Assembly: GCF_965196975.1 (NCBI RefSeq)
Contig: NZ_OZ239981.1
Coordinates: 2,356,001 to 2,420,000 of the forward strand
Origin: Endozoicomonas sp965196975
GTDB lineage: Bacteria; Pseudomonadota; Gammaproteobacteria; Pseudomonadales; Endozoicomonadaceae
Length of the DNA stretch: 64,000 nt
Direction of reading: 5' to 3'
In this document: positions 34,834 through 44,334 of the stretch, piece after piece
Layout: each line of letters opens with the position of its first letter
Position numbering within the stretch: position 1 is the first letter of the stretch
Made by a program: the position numbers and the translations under genes
The notes under the pieces: generated by a model
The model's database searches: none
Seen by the model: only the letters and a program-made list of their open reading frames with translations
What the model was told of the DNA's origin: nothing

Positions 34834-35277
34834 ATGCTCAGATATGCTCTGCCCCTAGTTCTGGCCATTAGCTGCCCTGTCCTCTTCGCCTGCCCTGACC
34901 ATGAAAAAGAGTACGATGGCAAACTGCAGGTAACCACTCTCAAGGCTCAAGGTGTGACAGATGATGGCAACCTTATGCGTTACCCAAAGACAAAAAAACC
35001 GTTGGTCAAGATGCTGAGGATATCGACACCTGCAGGCACTGAAACCGGCTGGCACTATCACCCATATCCAGGTTATGGCTTTGTCATCGTCGGCACCATG
35101 GAAGTCACCATGAAAGATGGCCAGAAAAACCGCTATGAAGCCGGTGAAGCCATCTATGAAGTGGTGAATACTGCTCATAATGGCCGCTGCATCAGCAAAA
35201 CACCCTGTGACCTGATTGTCACTTTTACCGGTGTGGAAAACGAGCCGGTTACCGTCATGCTGCCTGAGAAGAAATAA
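34834..35277 (+). CDS. exported cupin-domain protein
   Basis: This 147-residue protein has a strong AAGGAGG site. A signal peptide (M-L-R-Y-A-L-P-L-V-L-A-I-S-C-P-V-L-F-A-C) ends at a cysteine that could be a lipobox, although F at -2 is unusual. The cupin core follows: metal-site H-Y-H-P-Y-P-G-Y-G-F near residue 72 and a second strand motif V-V-N-T-A-H-N-G near 110. It is probably periplasmic. The substrate is unknown. Confidence 0.8.
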   Translation: MLRYALPLVLAISCPVLFACPDHEKEYDGKLQVTTLKAQGVTDDGNLMRYPKTKKPLVKMLRISTPAGTETGWHYHPYPGYGFVIVGTMEVTMKDGQKNRYEAGEAIYEVVNTAHNGRCISKTPCDLIVTFTGVENEPVTVMLPEKK

Positions 35278-35362
35278 AGTACAGGCCTGTCATGCGCTAT
35301 CCCCAACGCTTATTACCAAAAGCGCTATTCCATCACGGGTTCAAATAAGGTAAAAGTTCCTT

Positions 35363-36223
35363 ATGAGAACCCCGAAACGAATCCAACCCCTGGTTGATGA
35401 AGGACTGGTGGATGAAGTACTCCGCCAGCTAATGAGTGGTAAAGAAGCCGATGTCTATGTGGTGCGCTGTGGAGATGAAATCCGCTGCGCCAAAGTCTAT
35501 AAAGAAGCGGCCAAGCGCAGCTTTAAAAAGGCAGTCCAGTATCAGGAAGGCCGTAAAGAGCGTAACAGCCGAAGGCAGCGCGCCATCGAGAAAGGCTCCA
35601 AGTATGGCCGTAAGCAGCAGGAAGAGACCTGGCAGAGTGCCGAGGTGGATGCCCTGTTCCGCCTTGCACGATCTGGCGTGAGGGTTCCTCAGCCTTATAT
35701 CTGCCTGGACGGCGTACTGCTGATGGAACTGGTCACCGACGATGAAGGTCAGGTTGCCCCACGCCTTGGCGAAGTGACCATGTCCGCCGAACAGGCCCGG
35801 GAAGATCATGCCACCATGATGCATTATGTGATGCTGATGCTCTGTGCAGGCCTGGTTCATGGTGACCTGTCGGAGTTCAATGTTCTGGTGGATGAGTATG
35901 GCCCGGTAATTATCGATCTGCCCCAGGCCGTGGATGCCTCGGCAAATAACCATGCCCGTTCCATGCTCGCCAGGGATATTAACAACATCACGGAATATTA
36001 TGGCCAGTTTGCACCAGACTTACTGAACAGCCAGTATGCCAAGGAGATGTGGGCACTCTATGAAGATGGAGAGCTGACACCGGAAACCGAACTTACCGGC
36101 CTGTTTGCAGAGGTGGAACAGGCTGCGAATGTTGATTCTGTACTGGCAGAAATTAAAGCGGTTCTGGCCGAAGAGCAGAAAAGGCAGGAGCGATTGAGAG
36201 AGTCTGATAACCCTGATGCCTGA
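35363..36223 (+). CDS. RIO1-family serine/threonine protein kinase
   Basis: This 286-residue kinase has the nucleotide-loop region S-G-K-E-A-D-V-Y-V-V near residue 25, a lysine in C-A-K-V-Y-K near 45, catalytic loop V-H-G-D-L-S-E-F-N near 170 and metal-binding I-I-D-L-P-Q near 187. These are RIO-domain hallmarks; the family lacks the activation loop of ordinary protein kinases. Bacterial members have been linked to stress responses. A basic stretch (residues 60-85) and a charged C-terminal helix flank the core. A terminator follows at 36243. Confidence 0.93.
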   Translation: MRTPKRIQPLVDEGLVDEVLRQLMSGKEADVYVVRCGDEIRCAKVYKEAAKRSFKKAVQYQEGRKERNSRRQRAIEKGSKYGRKQQEETWQSAEVDALFRLARSGVRVPQPYICLDGVLLMELVTDDEGQVAPRLGEVTMSAEQAREDHATMMHYVMLMLCAGLVHGDLSEFNVLVDEYGPVIIDLPQAVDASANNHARSMLARDINNITEYYGQFAPDLLNSQYAKEMWALYEDGELTPETELTGLFAEVEQAANVDSVLAEIKAVLAEEQKRQERLRESDNPDA

Positions 36224-36242
36224 TAGGGAGTAAAGAAGATTA

Positions 36243-36268
36243 AAAGCCCGGTGTTCCGGGCTTTATTA
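36243..36268 (+). terminator. intrinsic terminator after RIO kinase
   Basis: Perfect stem AAAGCCCGG (36243-36251) / CCGGGCTTT (36256-36264) with a TGTT loop is followed by ATTATG. It lies 20 bases after the stop codon. Confidence 0.8.
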
Positions 36269-36822
36269 TGATTGATTCTCTGAACTTATAAGCTCATTCA
36301 GCCAAACAAATTGGCGTTCAGTTATCCACGCACTGATTAATGCTCTGGTATCATTTCCAACACAACAAAAACCATTTTTTAGTTAAAGTTGAACTTAACT
36401 AAAATCAATTTAATTTCTTAATTATATACACATACAATTTAATTATATATGATAGCGAATAATAAAAAACGACAAAAGATAATTCAAATTACCCCACCTA
36501 CTTACTAAGAGTAAACATAAGAAATTCCAAGTTCATCTTCTATTCTCAAAACAATCAATTACCAAAAAACCAAATACTGCATACCAGCATTTTGTAAAAA
36601 GCAACAAAATTTATTCACCTCTGGACGACTAAGCAATTGACTGCAATACTCAGTTGATACACGAGGGTACAGGGTGTTAAGGCAGAATGCCGATTCTTTC
36701 TATCAATAGAATCAGGAGGTCACTTTACAGAAATTAGCAACCCAGAAAAACATCGAATTCGGCCACTGTCGTATCAGAAATGGATTTTTAAACTTAATTC
36801 ACTTATGCACATGAGGGTTTCT
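36269..36822. other. AT-rich intergenic region upstream of effector-like gene
   Basis: No gene is visible in these 554 bases. The part from about 36360 to 36620 is markedly richer in A and T than the surroundings (runs such as TTAATTATATACACATAC), as often seen upstream of horizontally acquired or silenced genes. It should contain the promoter of the gene at 36823. Confidence 0.4.
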
Positions 36823-37683
36823 ATGGACTGCAATATGTCGACTTTAACTGCATGCTTTTCAATTACAAGTGATGCTAATAATGAAAGATATGAAAATATT
36901 GAACAGCGTACAGGTGAAAGGTTAGCCGATCAAAAAACTAAGCAAGATGCCATTGAGACTGTTCCAGGAACAAAAACAGAGGGATTGACGCCAACTCCTG
37001 AAAACCACTCATTAACCGTTGATAAGTCTTGCTGCACGGATCTAAGAACAAAATGCCACTCTGTCACAGCATGTGACGTTGTTAGGTATATCAGTATGAC
37101 GGTAATAACTGCACCAGCTTTAATAGGTCCAGCACTTCTAAAGGAAGTAGCAGACTTGGATGTTGATGTACCTGGAACCACTTCCGGTCTATTAAGTGGC
37201 GCCCTAATTATTGACTTACTCATAGCCTTGAAAGTTGATAAATGGCTGGTTCAACGCTTTACACAAAGAGCGGCAAACAATGAATCAAAGGTTGAAGATC
37301 AGGCGACATTACAGCAGCAATCACTTCCTGAAGAAATACCATTGCTCGAACGCGCTAAAAGGGAAATTGCCAGGGTACAGCAATTGAATGAAGAGTTGCC
37401 CATATTACTGCATAACACTCAATCAAGTGCTCCAGCCTCTATAGATAACTCCTCTGAAACTTCGAATGCTCATGAAACACGGCCTATAAAATCAGTCCGA
37501 TTTGAAGCCTCACTTACCGATAATTTTTCCACTGCGACCAATGACAGTGACGACCAATCAACAGACAATAAAACCGCACCACTGGCATTATCTGAAAGCT
37601 TGAGCGACCTTATAGTCGGTTCAGAAGGTGATGGAGAACCTCCTGAAAATGAGGAAGTTGCATTGGAAACCACTACAGACTGA
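36823..37683 (+). CDS. hypothetical effector-like protein with membrane hairpin
   Basis: ATG 36823 has GAGGG five bases upstream and is preferred over in-frame ATGs at 36805 and 36811. The 286-residue product has no recognisable family. The N-terminal 90 residues are polar and Thr/Asn-rich. Two hydrophobic stretches follow (about 98-115 and 125-145) separated by a short acidic loop, then a long polar, Ser/Asp/Glu-rich tail. A bilobed hydrophobic hairpin inside a polar protein is reminiscent of type III-secreted inclusion-membrane proteins, but this is only a resemblance. AT-rich upstream DNA hints at transfer. Confidence 0.6.
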   Translation: MDCNMSTLTACFSITSDANNERYENIEQRTGERLADQKTKQDAIETVPGTKTEGLTPTPENHSLTVDKSCCTDLRTKCHSVTACDVVRYISMTVITAPALIGPALLKEVADLDVDVPGTTSGLLSGALIIDLLIALKVDKWLVQRFTQRAANNESKVEDQATLQQQSLPEEIPLLERAKREIARVQQLNEELPILLHNTQSSAPASIDNSSETSNAHETRPIKSVRFEASLTDNFSTATNDSDDQSTDNKTAPLALSESLSDLIVGSEGDGEPPENEEVALETTTD

Positions 37684-37719
37684 ACCGTATTGTGGTCTGC
37701 GCATTGAATAAAATGGAGT

Positions 37720-38904
37720 AGTTCAGACTTAATCTGACATTTTCTTCTCATCAAAAGAAAAGGGTTACCGATTTAGAAAGAAGGTGAGTTCACTGAAATC
37801 TAAATCATTAAAGGTGACCCTTATGATTCACACCAACCAGAAAATCATCAAGCACAAGGTCGGGCTACTGAACCTTGCAGATGAGCTCGGAAACATCTCT
37901 AAAGCCTGTAAAACCATGGGTGTCTCCAGAGATACATTTTATCGTTACCGGGATGCTGTTGATGAAGGTGGGGTCGAAGCACTTCTTGATCAAAGCCGAA
38001 GAGTTCCAAACCTCAAAAACCGAGTAGACCCCGCTGTTGAAATGAGTATGCGGTAGAAGATCCTGCCCATGGGCAGGCCCGTGTTTCCAATGAACTTCGC
38101 AAGCAAGGTATCTTCGTCTCTCCCAGCGGTGTGAGAAGCATCTGGCTAAGAAATGATCTGGGAAGCTTCAAACTGCGCCTCAAAGCCCTTGAAGAGAAAG
38201 TGGCTCGAGAAGGAATCATTCTCACCGAGTCCCAGGTCAGGGCACTTGAGCGCAAGAAGCTGGATGATGAGGCCAGTGGTGAGATTGACACAGCGCACCC
38301 TGGCTACCTTGGTTCACAGGACACTTTCTATGTTGGAACCTTTAAAGGTGTTGGCCGCGTTTATCAGCAGACTTATGTTGATACTTACTCCAAGGTAGCG
38401 CAGGCCAAACTCTATAAGACAAAGACCCCAATTACGGCTGCAGACCTGCTCAATGACCGCGTGTTGCCATTCTATGAAGCTCAAGAGCTACCTGTGCTCA
38501 GAATACTGACAGACAGAGGTACAGAGTATTGTGGTCGTGCTGATCAACACGATTATCAACTTTACCTGGCGGTGAACGACATTGAACATACGAAGACGAA
38601 AACCCGGCATCCACAAACGAATGGAATCTGTGAACGCTTCCATAAAACGATTCTGCAGGAGTTTTATCAACCTGCATTGAGAAAGACGCTGTATACGAGT
38701 ATTGAGATGATTCAGTCAGATCTGGACGAATGGTTAATTCACTACAATACTGAGCGTACCCATCAAGGTAAGCAGTGCAACGGGAGAACGCCGATAGAAA
38801 CACTGATTGATGGGAAAGAGATCTGGAAGGAAAAGTTCATAGCCTGAATTTAACCTGACAGACACCTTCTTGAAAATCGGTAACTGTCAGGTCAGGTCTG
38901 AACT
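37720..38904. mobile_element. IS481-family insertion sequence, degraded
   Basis: The ends AGTTCAGACTTAATCTGACA (from 37720) and the complement at about 38885-38904 (AGTTCAGACCTGACCTGACA) are imperfect inverted repeats. A second shared block, GTTACCGATTT, lies further in on both sides. No target duplication is visible. The single transposase frame is broken. Confidence 0.75.
37823..38847 (+). pseudogene. IS481-family transposase, frameshifted
   Basis: The first frame (37823-38056) encodes the helix-turn-helix part (G-N-I-S-K-A-C-K-T-M-G-V-S-R-D-T-F-Y-R-Y). It stops after D-P-A-V-E. The second frame picks up at about 38044 with E-Y-A-V-E-D-P-A-H-G-Q and continues through the rve DDE domain (T-D-R-G-T-E-Y-C-G near the middle and H-P-Q-T-N-G-I-C-E-R-F-H-K-T), to 38847. 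A small deletion near 38041 that changes the frame explains the break. No slippery sequence is seen, so this is decay and not programmed frameshifting. Confidence 0.85.
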
Positions 38905-38991
38905 TCTACAAATAAAATTAGCCATGATCTGATCAAGTTCATCAATGCCATTATAATGCATGATGGGTAATCAGGTTATGGCATCATTGAG

Positions 38992-39856
38992 TTAAAAATA
39001 TTCACGCGCTCTTTTTTCCAGCTCCAGATAGTTAACACTAAACAGGCTCTCCTCATCTACCCAACTATTAACTATCTGAAATCCGACATTGGCCACCAAC
39101 GTCGCGAATCCATCCAGTGTGTATTTATAAGAACTCTCAGTATGTATGGTTTCGTACTTATTGAAAGCAATGGTTTCTCCATCAATAGTAACCCTTTGAT
39201 CACACTGACTGATCAGGTGCATTTCAATACGCTGTTGACTGGTGTTATAAAATGCATAATGTTCAAAACTAGCTGGATCAAAATCGCCCTCAGCTAGTTG
39301 ATTAATATTATTCAGCACATTCAAGTTAAACTGTGCAGTAATTCCTTTTCTGTCGTTATAGGCGGCATTCAGCAGCGACTCCGGTTTATGCAAGTCAATC
39401 CCTATTAATACCCCACCACTACCATTCAAAAACGATTTTAGATTCTCAAGAAAATCCAGGGCTTTGTCAGGCTGTAAATTGCCAAAGGTAGAACCCGGAT
39501 AGAATACCAGTCGCTTACCCTCTGGAATGCTCTCTGGCATCCAACCAGGCTGGGAAAAATCAGCACACACCGCATGAATATCGAGCCATGGAAACTGTTC
39601 TCCCAGTTTAATGGCAGATTCCAGCAAAAAATCTCCGGCAATATCCATTGGGATATAAGCTTTAGGTCGCAGGCTATCCAGCAAAATACGAATCTTTTCA
39701 CTGCTGCCACTTCCTGGTTCCAGCATAATGCTTTCTGTACCACAGCAGTCCGCAATCGACCCTGCATTATTCTTTAATAGTTTTCGCTCAATTCGTGTCG
39801 GATAGTATTCCGGCTGCTGGGTAATTTTTTCAAATAATACCGAACCATGATGATCA
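38992..39856 (-). pseudogene. egtD: EgtD histidine methyltransferase, C-terminal part (interrupted)
   Basis: This is the larger part of L-histidine Nalpha-methyltransferase, which makes hercynine, the first step to ergothioneine. Conserved pieces are Q-P-E-Y-Y-P-T-R just inside the junction, the SAM-binding L-E-P-G-S-G-S-S-E-K, and F-Y-P-G-S-T-F-G-N. The frame runs open into the IS66 copy at 39857. Removing the element and one GATGATCA repeat joins K-F-F-Y-D-H to H-G-S-V-L-F-E-K-I-T in frame, exactly the EgtD family sequence. A GTG or ATG restart such as the one at 39726 would lack the histidine-binding N-terminus. Confidence 0.92.
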
Positions 39857-41455
39857 GTAACTATTCAGCACCCAGCAAAGGCGTATTGTTGTAATTTCGA
39901 ACCGCTTTAAGAAGCGCCTGAAATATGTTCAACCCCTGCTTTTTAGCAGATGATAAATAGCTTCGGATTCGGGTAAACATGGTACCTCCGTCTTCGCTTC
40001 TGAAGCAGCCTGAGATCTTCTGCTTAAGTTTGGCCATCCTGGCATCACGTTCACTGCCATTGTTATCGAAGGGAATTGAAAAGTCCGACATGAAGCGCAA
40101 CGTTTCAACCTTAAACTCAATAAGCCTTTTGAACAGGTTGTAGGCCTTGGTATTCCTGACCTTCTTACGTCCAAGCACCTGTCGTTGTTTTTCCATATAA
40201 GCGGTTTCCTTCGTGAGAGCCCTTTGAAGGATTTGGTCGTATATCGTCTCAATGCGAAGCTGTATTGCACCAGGCATTTGAGTCAGACCGGCTGCTTTGT
40301 ATTTCTTGCAGAAGTGCCAGGAGAGCGTAAGCAATTTCATCAGCCGCAGAGCCAGCTTATTCGCATCCCTATCGACAACTCCCTGAAGCTCTCTCAGATG
40401 ATGGGCATTACAAAGCACATGCACTGCCGCATAGGCAAAGTAGGACTTCCAATGATCGTGAACCAGAATGCCTGCAAAAGTCAGCAGGATGCCCATTGCA
40501 TCCATTGCTTCACAACCTCGCCTTTCTGAGAGGTAGTAAAGCGTCCATTGGTCATCTCGCATAATGTGTAACCACCACAGTGAACCGTCAACCCGCATGC
40601 CAGTTTCATCCGCTCCTGCAACCGGACTTTCTTGTAAAGCATCGCGGATACTCTGCTCAGTAGAGGCCAGGTTCTCATGGGTATAGGCAACAAAATTGGC
40701 AACAGAGCCTGCGCTGACACTCATGCAATAAATAGTATTGAAATACTCAGACACCCGGTGATATGGGATGAAGTGATACTGGTTTAAATGAACAGCCATT
40801 GCCTGAGTCACTTCTCCGTATTGAGCAGCGGCTTTCACTCCTTGGGGAAACTCAGCGGTGTTCCGTTTACCACAAGGACATACTTTAACGTCTGCCCAGT
40901 ACGCGGTAACTTCAAATTCTCCGGGTCTACCTGGATCAAAAACCTGTCGCTCAATGTATTTGGTGGGTTTAATATCGATAAGCGAAGACTGGCAACAGCA
41001 ACATTTTTCAACCTTCAGATGCCTGACATAATCGGGTAAGGCGACACGTCTCAAACAAGAGCCTTGATGACCTTTCTGGCCACCTGGTTTATTGCCTGAA
41101 GATGGTCTAAGGCTTTTGGGGTTCGGTGTTTCCTGTGAGGAGCAGGGGGCTTCTTTGGAAGATGTATCACCTTTATCACTCCCTTTTTTACTGGGCTTTT
41201 GATAACCATCTGACGATGGTGGCTTACTACTGTTTTGACTGTTTTTATTAACCCTTTCTTCCAGTTCGCTGCAACGTTCCCGTAAAAGCGCATTCTCGGT
41301 CCGAAGCTCTTCATTCTCTTTAAGGAGAGCTTCGGTAAACGGAGTAGCTGGGAAGTCTGGTTCCATACTGGAGATTTGTTAGAAAAATTGAGTATAAGAT
41401 GATGGTCGAAAAATCAGAAAATTCCAGATTTATATGAAGGGTGCTGAATAGTTAC
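39857..41455. mobile_element. IS66-family insertion sequence, copy 2
   Basis: This copy is 1599 bases, the same length as copy 1 at 18618-20216, with the same perfect ends GTAACTATTCAGCACCC. The 8-base target duplication is GATGATCA (39849-39856 and 41456-41463). The transposase protein is identical to that of copy 1, so transposition was recent. Confidence 0.95.
39861..41366 (-). CDS. IS66-family transposase (copy 2)
   Basis: This 501-residue protein is identical to the transposase at 18622-20127, with the same coiled-coil, zinc-finger, DDE and C-terminal N-N-G-S-E-R-D-A-R features. The gene has the same strand as the interrupted egtD, so its transcript may extend into the egtD remnant. Confidence 0.95.
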   Translation of the reverse strand: MEPDFPATPFTEALLKENEELRTENALLRERCSELEERVNKNSQNSSKPPSSDGYQKPSKKGSDKGDTSSKEAPCSSQETPNPKSLRPSSGNKPGGQKGHQGSCLRRVALPDYVRHLKVEKCCCCQSSLIDIKPTKYIERQVFDPGRPGEFEVTAYWADVKVCPCGKRNTAEFPQGVKAAAQYGEVTQAMAVHLNQYHFIPYHRVSEYFNTIYCMSVSAGSVANFVAYTHENLASTEQSIRDALQESPVAGADETGMRVDGSLWWLHIMRDDQWTLYYLSERRGCEAMDAMGILLTFAGILVHDHWKSYFAYAAVHVLCNAHHLRELQGVVDRDANKLALRLMKLLTLSWHFCKKYKAAGLTQMPGAIQLRIETIYDQILQRALTKETAYMEKQRQVLGRKKVRNTKAYNLFKRLIEFKVETLRFMSDFSIPFDNNGSERDARMAKLKQKISGCFRSEDGGTMFTRIRSYLSSAKKQGLNIFQALLKAVRNYNNTPLLGAE

Positions 41456-41594
41456 GATGATCATAAAAAAATTTTGGATTCAGCATCTTCTGTGGACGTA
41501 GCAAACCTTCAAGAATCTCTTTTTTGTCATTATTTACAGGATGATGATTTTGAAAATTAACATTATTCATCTCCATAATGGCTGATTCAGGCAT
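41456..41594 (-). pseudogene. egtD: EgtD N-terminal fragment
   Basis: The true egtD start is ATG 41594, with AAGGA seven to eight bases upstream and 66 bases after the egtB stop. The fragment of 46 codons includes L-L-R-P-Q-K-M-L-N-P-K-F-F-Y-D-H, the family's substrate-loop region, then meets the IS66 end. Confidence 0.88.
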
Positions 41595-41660
41595 AAGAGT
41601 TCCTTATAGCAACAGGTCAAAATGTATGATTGGTAGCAAAGATGACAGTGGGCTGGTTTA

Positions 41661-42995
41661 TTAATGACTTCTTGCCAGGCGGAGACCAGAGAACTGCCAG
41701 CGATCACGAGGATAGAAAAAATTCCGGTAGGTTGGCCTGAGATGATCAACAGGACTGACACAGGAGCCGCCGCGCAGCACCCATTGATTGCACATGAACT
41801 TGCCATTGTACTCACCGATAGCACCAGTACCTACCTTAAAACCGGGGTATGGGCGATAGGCACTGGATGTCCATTGCCAGCAGCTGTCATAAAGCTGTTT
41901 TAACGGGTCGTATGGGTCACAATCAACAGACGTAGGTTGCAGCCTGTTTTCAGAGAGAATTGTTTTCTTACCATACTGACACGCAGCAAACTCCCACTCG
42001 GCTTCCGTAGGTAACCTGCCACCGGCCCAGCAAGTATAAGCATCTGCTTCATAGCCACTCAGGTGACACACTGGCTGTTCAGGTGACCTTGGCTCCAATC
42101 CATACAGTGTAAATTCCATTGGACAGCCATTAGCTTCTATCCAGTATAACGGTTGTCGCCATTGACCCTGTTGCACCTCAGCCCAGCCATCAGATAGCCA
42201 GAACTCCGGGCGCTGATACCCGCCATCTTCAATGAAAACCTGAAATTCAGCATTGGTGATCAGCCGATCTGATAACTCAAAAGGCTCGATGTATACCTGA
42301 TGAACTGGATTTTCATTATCAAAAGAGAATGACTCACCGTTTTGATCAACCCCCAACTGAAACAAACCACCTTGAAAGTGAAGCCATTGTGCGCCCTGTG
42401 AATGACCAGCTCCGCTTTGATAACAGGAATTATTAGTGGATGAGTAACCAGGATAGAGCGGGTTTTTCGAGAGAGAATATTTCAGGTCCGTTAAGAATAG
42501 CTCCTGATGCTGCTTTTCATGCTGCACGCCCAGCTGTACTCGTCTAAAAACCTCCCCCCTTTCCGAGTAATGTTCATGAACGGCTGCTTTCAGCAATGCC
42601 TGCATCGCCTGATCAACATGATGCCGATACTTCATGACGTCATTGACCGTGGGTCTTGATAACAAGCCCCGCTGAGGCCTTGGATACTGCTTGCCAATTG
42701 CATTGTAATAGGAGTTAAACAGTACTTCATAAGCGGGATGAAACACCGTGTACTCTTTAACAAAAGGCTTCAGCAGAAAGGTTTCAAAAAACCAGCTGGT
42801 ATGAGCCAGGTGCCATTTCGGGGGACTGGTAAATGCAGCTGCCTGCAAACCATAATCCTCAATTTCCAGTGGTTTGCAAAGATCAACCGACTGCTGACGA
42901 GTCTTGCAGAACTGCTCCAATAATCCATTGTCTTCAGTGGCTAAATGAATATCTGTGTCACTATTGAGACTGATTAACGCTTCCACCGAAGGCAT
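41661..42995 (-). CDS. egtB: ergothioneine biosynthesis protein EgtB (hercynine sulfoxide synthase)
   Basis: This 444-residue protein has an N-terminal DinB-like domain with P-P-K-W-H-L-A-H-T-S-W near residue 58 and the iron-binding H-E-K-Q-H-Q-E near 160, and a C-terminal FGE-sulfatase domain (about 200-440) with G-R-L-P-T-E-A-E-W-E and V-L-R-G-G-S-C-V near its end. EgtB couples hercynine to a thiol donor with O2. AAAGGAA precedes the ATG. It heads the operon with egtD, which is disrupted, so the intact EgtB probably has no substrate unless hercynine is imported or another EgtD exists. Confidence 0.95.
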   Translation of the reverse strand: MPSVEALISLNSDTDIHLATEDNGLLEQFCKTRQQSVDLCKPLEIEDYGLQAAAFTSPPKWHLAHTSWFFETFLLKPFVKEYTVFHPAYEVLFNSYYNAIGKQYPRPQRGLLSRPTVNDVMKYRHHVDQAMQALLKAAVHEHYSERGEVFRRVQLGVQHEKQHQELFLTDLKYSLSKNPLYPGYSSTNNSCYQSGAGHSQGAQWLHFQGGLFQLGVDQNGESFSFDNENPVHQVYIEPFELSDRLITNAEFQVFIEDGGYQRPEFWLSDGWAEVQQGQWRQPLYWIEANGCPMEFTLYGLEPRSPEQPVCHLSGYEADAYTCWAGGRLPTEAEWEFAACQYGKKTILSENRLQPTSVDCDPYDPLKQLYDSCWQWTSSAYRPYPGFKVGTGAIGEYNGKFMCNQWVLRGGSCVSPVDHLRPTYRNFFYPRDRWQFSGLRLARSH

Positions 42996-43252
42996 AGGTG
43001 TTTCCTTTGTGGTACTGATAGAGCTTCATGGCAAACGTCACACGTTATCAAAAAGACCTGATGAGATTTGCCATATGCAGAAGAAGAGTGATGTTCAAAA
43101 ATCCAGATGATTGTTAAGGTAAGATTATGACGATCAAAAATAGCATATAGATTGTCTAGCAGTGTTTATTAGTCGCTTTTTATCTATATACAGAGATTTA
43201 TATAAAAATAATCTTAAATATACACGCAGCCAATGATTAACAAGAAGACCCC

Positions 43253-44272
43253 ATGCACCCTCTATTAGCCACCCTTACTTCTTCTATTTTGATGTTTTTG
43301 CTGACGGCCTGCTCCTTGCCAGGTTATGACTCCAATGAGAGGTCGTTTGTAGTGATAAAACCACTGACTACTGTCGATCAATCGACAAATGACCAACACT
43401 TATCTCTCAAAATAAGCTCAATATCAGGGCATTTTTTTACCGTTCTCAGCACTACCAACAACAGTGGTTACAGCAACTTTCAGGTTGAATATGAAGGGGT
43501 TACCGTTTTTGAGGATAAAGACCGACACCTGAGTCCTGTCGCTATATGCTATGAACCCAGTTCTCAAAAGCCAGCCATACTCTATACCGGTATAATGGAG
43601 GGCGTCGGCATAAACTTATTAAACATGGTCATTCCCGGTGAATCCAGCGAATCAACCGAAGCCTTTTCACTTGACGCCACTGGCCTGCCCATTACATGTG
43701 TAAGAGACCAGTTCTCAGAGCTCTCTCAAATACCTGAAAATGAATCAGTCGAACTCTGCACCTGCGATATCAGCCGCTATTTAGAGAGTATGGAAAGAGA
43801 GCAGCAACTCAGGCAGTTTTTACCGGAACAAATAGAAATATCGTCTACACCACAACTCATCAGCGGCAACGAAAAGGCGCTGACATTCCAGCAAGCACTT
43901 CTTCCCATACAAGGAGATGGGCTGGTATTTGAAGAATTACTGACAACATTACAACTGGCTGATAGCGATCTGAAAATTGAGTGGATCAAAAAACCGTCGG
44001 GAAGTTTTGTTAATATTATTACCCTGAACCGCCCACTCTATCGTCAGGGAGCCTACAGTTTTATCAGTAATGCAAAAGGAGACTGGTTTCTGTTGCAGTA
44101 TATGACCGACTCTTCGAAAGGCTTTAATACCATCAAACATGTCGAAGAGAGCAAGGAAGGTTTTCTTATTGATATGTGCCTGGAATCCTGCAACTGGTGG
44201 GGATCTTATGGAACAGTCAGAGTTAATACGAACAATGAAACCATTGCTCTGGTGGGATTATTTGATGAATGA
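43253..44272 (+). CDS. hypothetical lipoprotein
   Basis: This 339-residue protein has a lipoprotein signal peptide ending in the lipobox L-L-T-A-C at residue 20. The mature part is mostly beta-type with several cysteine pairs (for example V-E-L-C-T-C and M-C-L-E-S-C). No family was recognised. It is divergent from egtB and converges on the CHASE kinase remnant. Likely anchored to the outer membrane. Confidence 0.7.
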   Translation: MHPLLATLTSSILMFLLTACSLPGYDSNERSFVVIKPLTTVDQSTNDQHLSLKISSISGHFFTVLSTTNNSGYSNFQVEYEGVTVFEDKDRHLSPVAICYEPSSQKPAILYTGIMEGVGINLLNMVIPGESSESTEAFSLDATGLPITCVRDQFSELSQIPENESVELCTCDISRYLESMEREQQLRQFLPEQIEISSTPQLISGNEKALTFQQALLPIQGDGLVFEELLTTLQLADSDLKIEWIKKPSGSFVNIITLNRPLYRQGAYSFISNAKGDWFLLQYMTDSSKGFNTIKHVEESKEGFLIDMCLESCNWWGSYGTVRVNTNNETIALVGLFDE

Positions 44273-44334
44273 TTCTGCTTTTATCAACTGACAATGATCG
44301 TTAGTCTCTGAACACTGGTTTGATCAAGCCAGAA

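Noticed and set aside
37823..38847. Programmed frameshift in the IS481-type transposase
   Set aside because: IS481 transposases are normally a single frame, and no slippery heptamer lies at the break near 38041; decay is the simpler reading.
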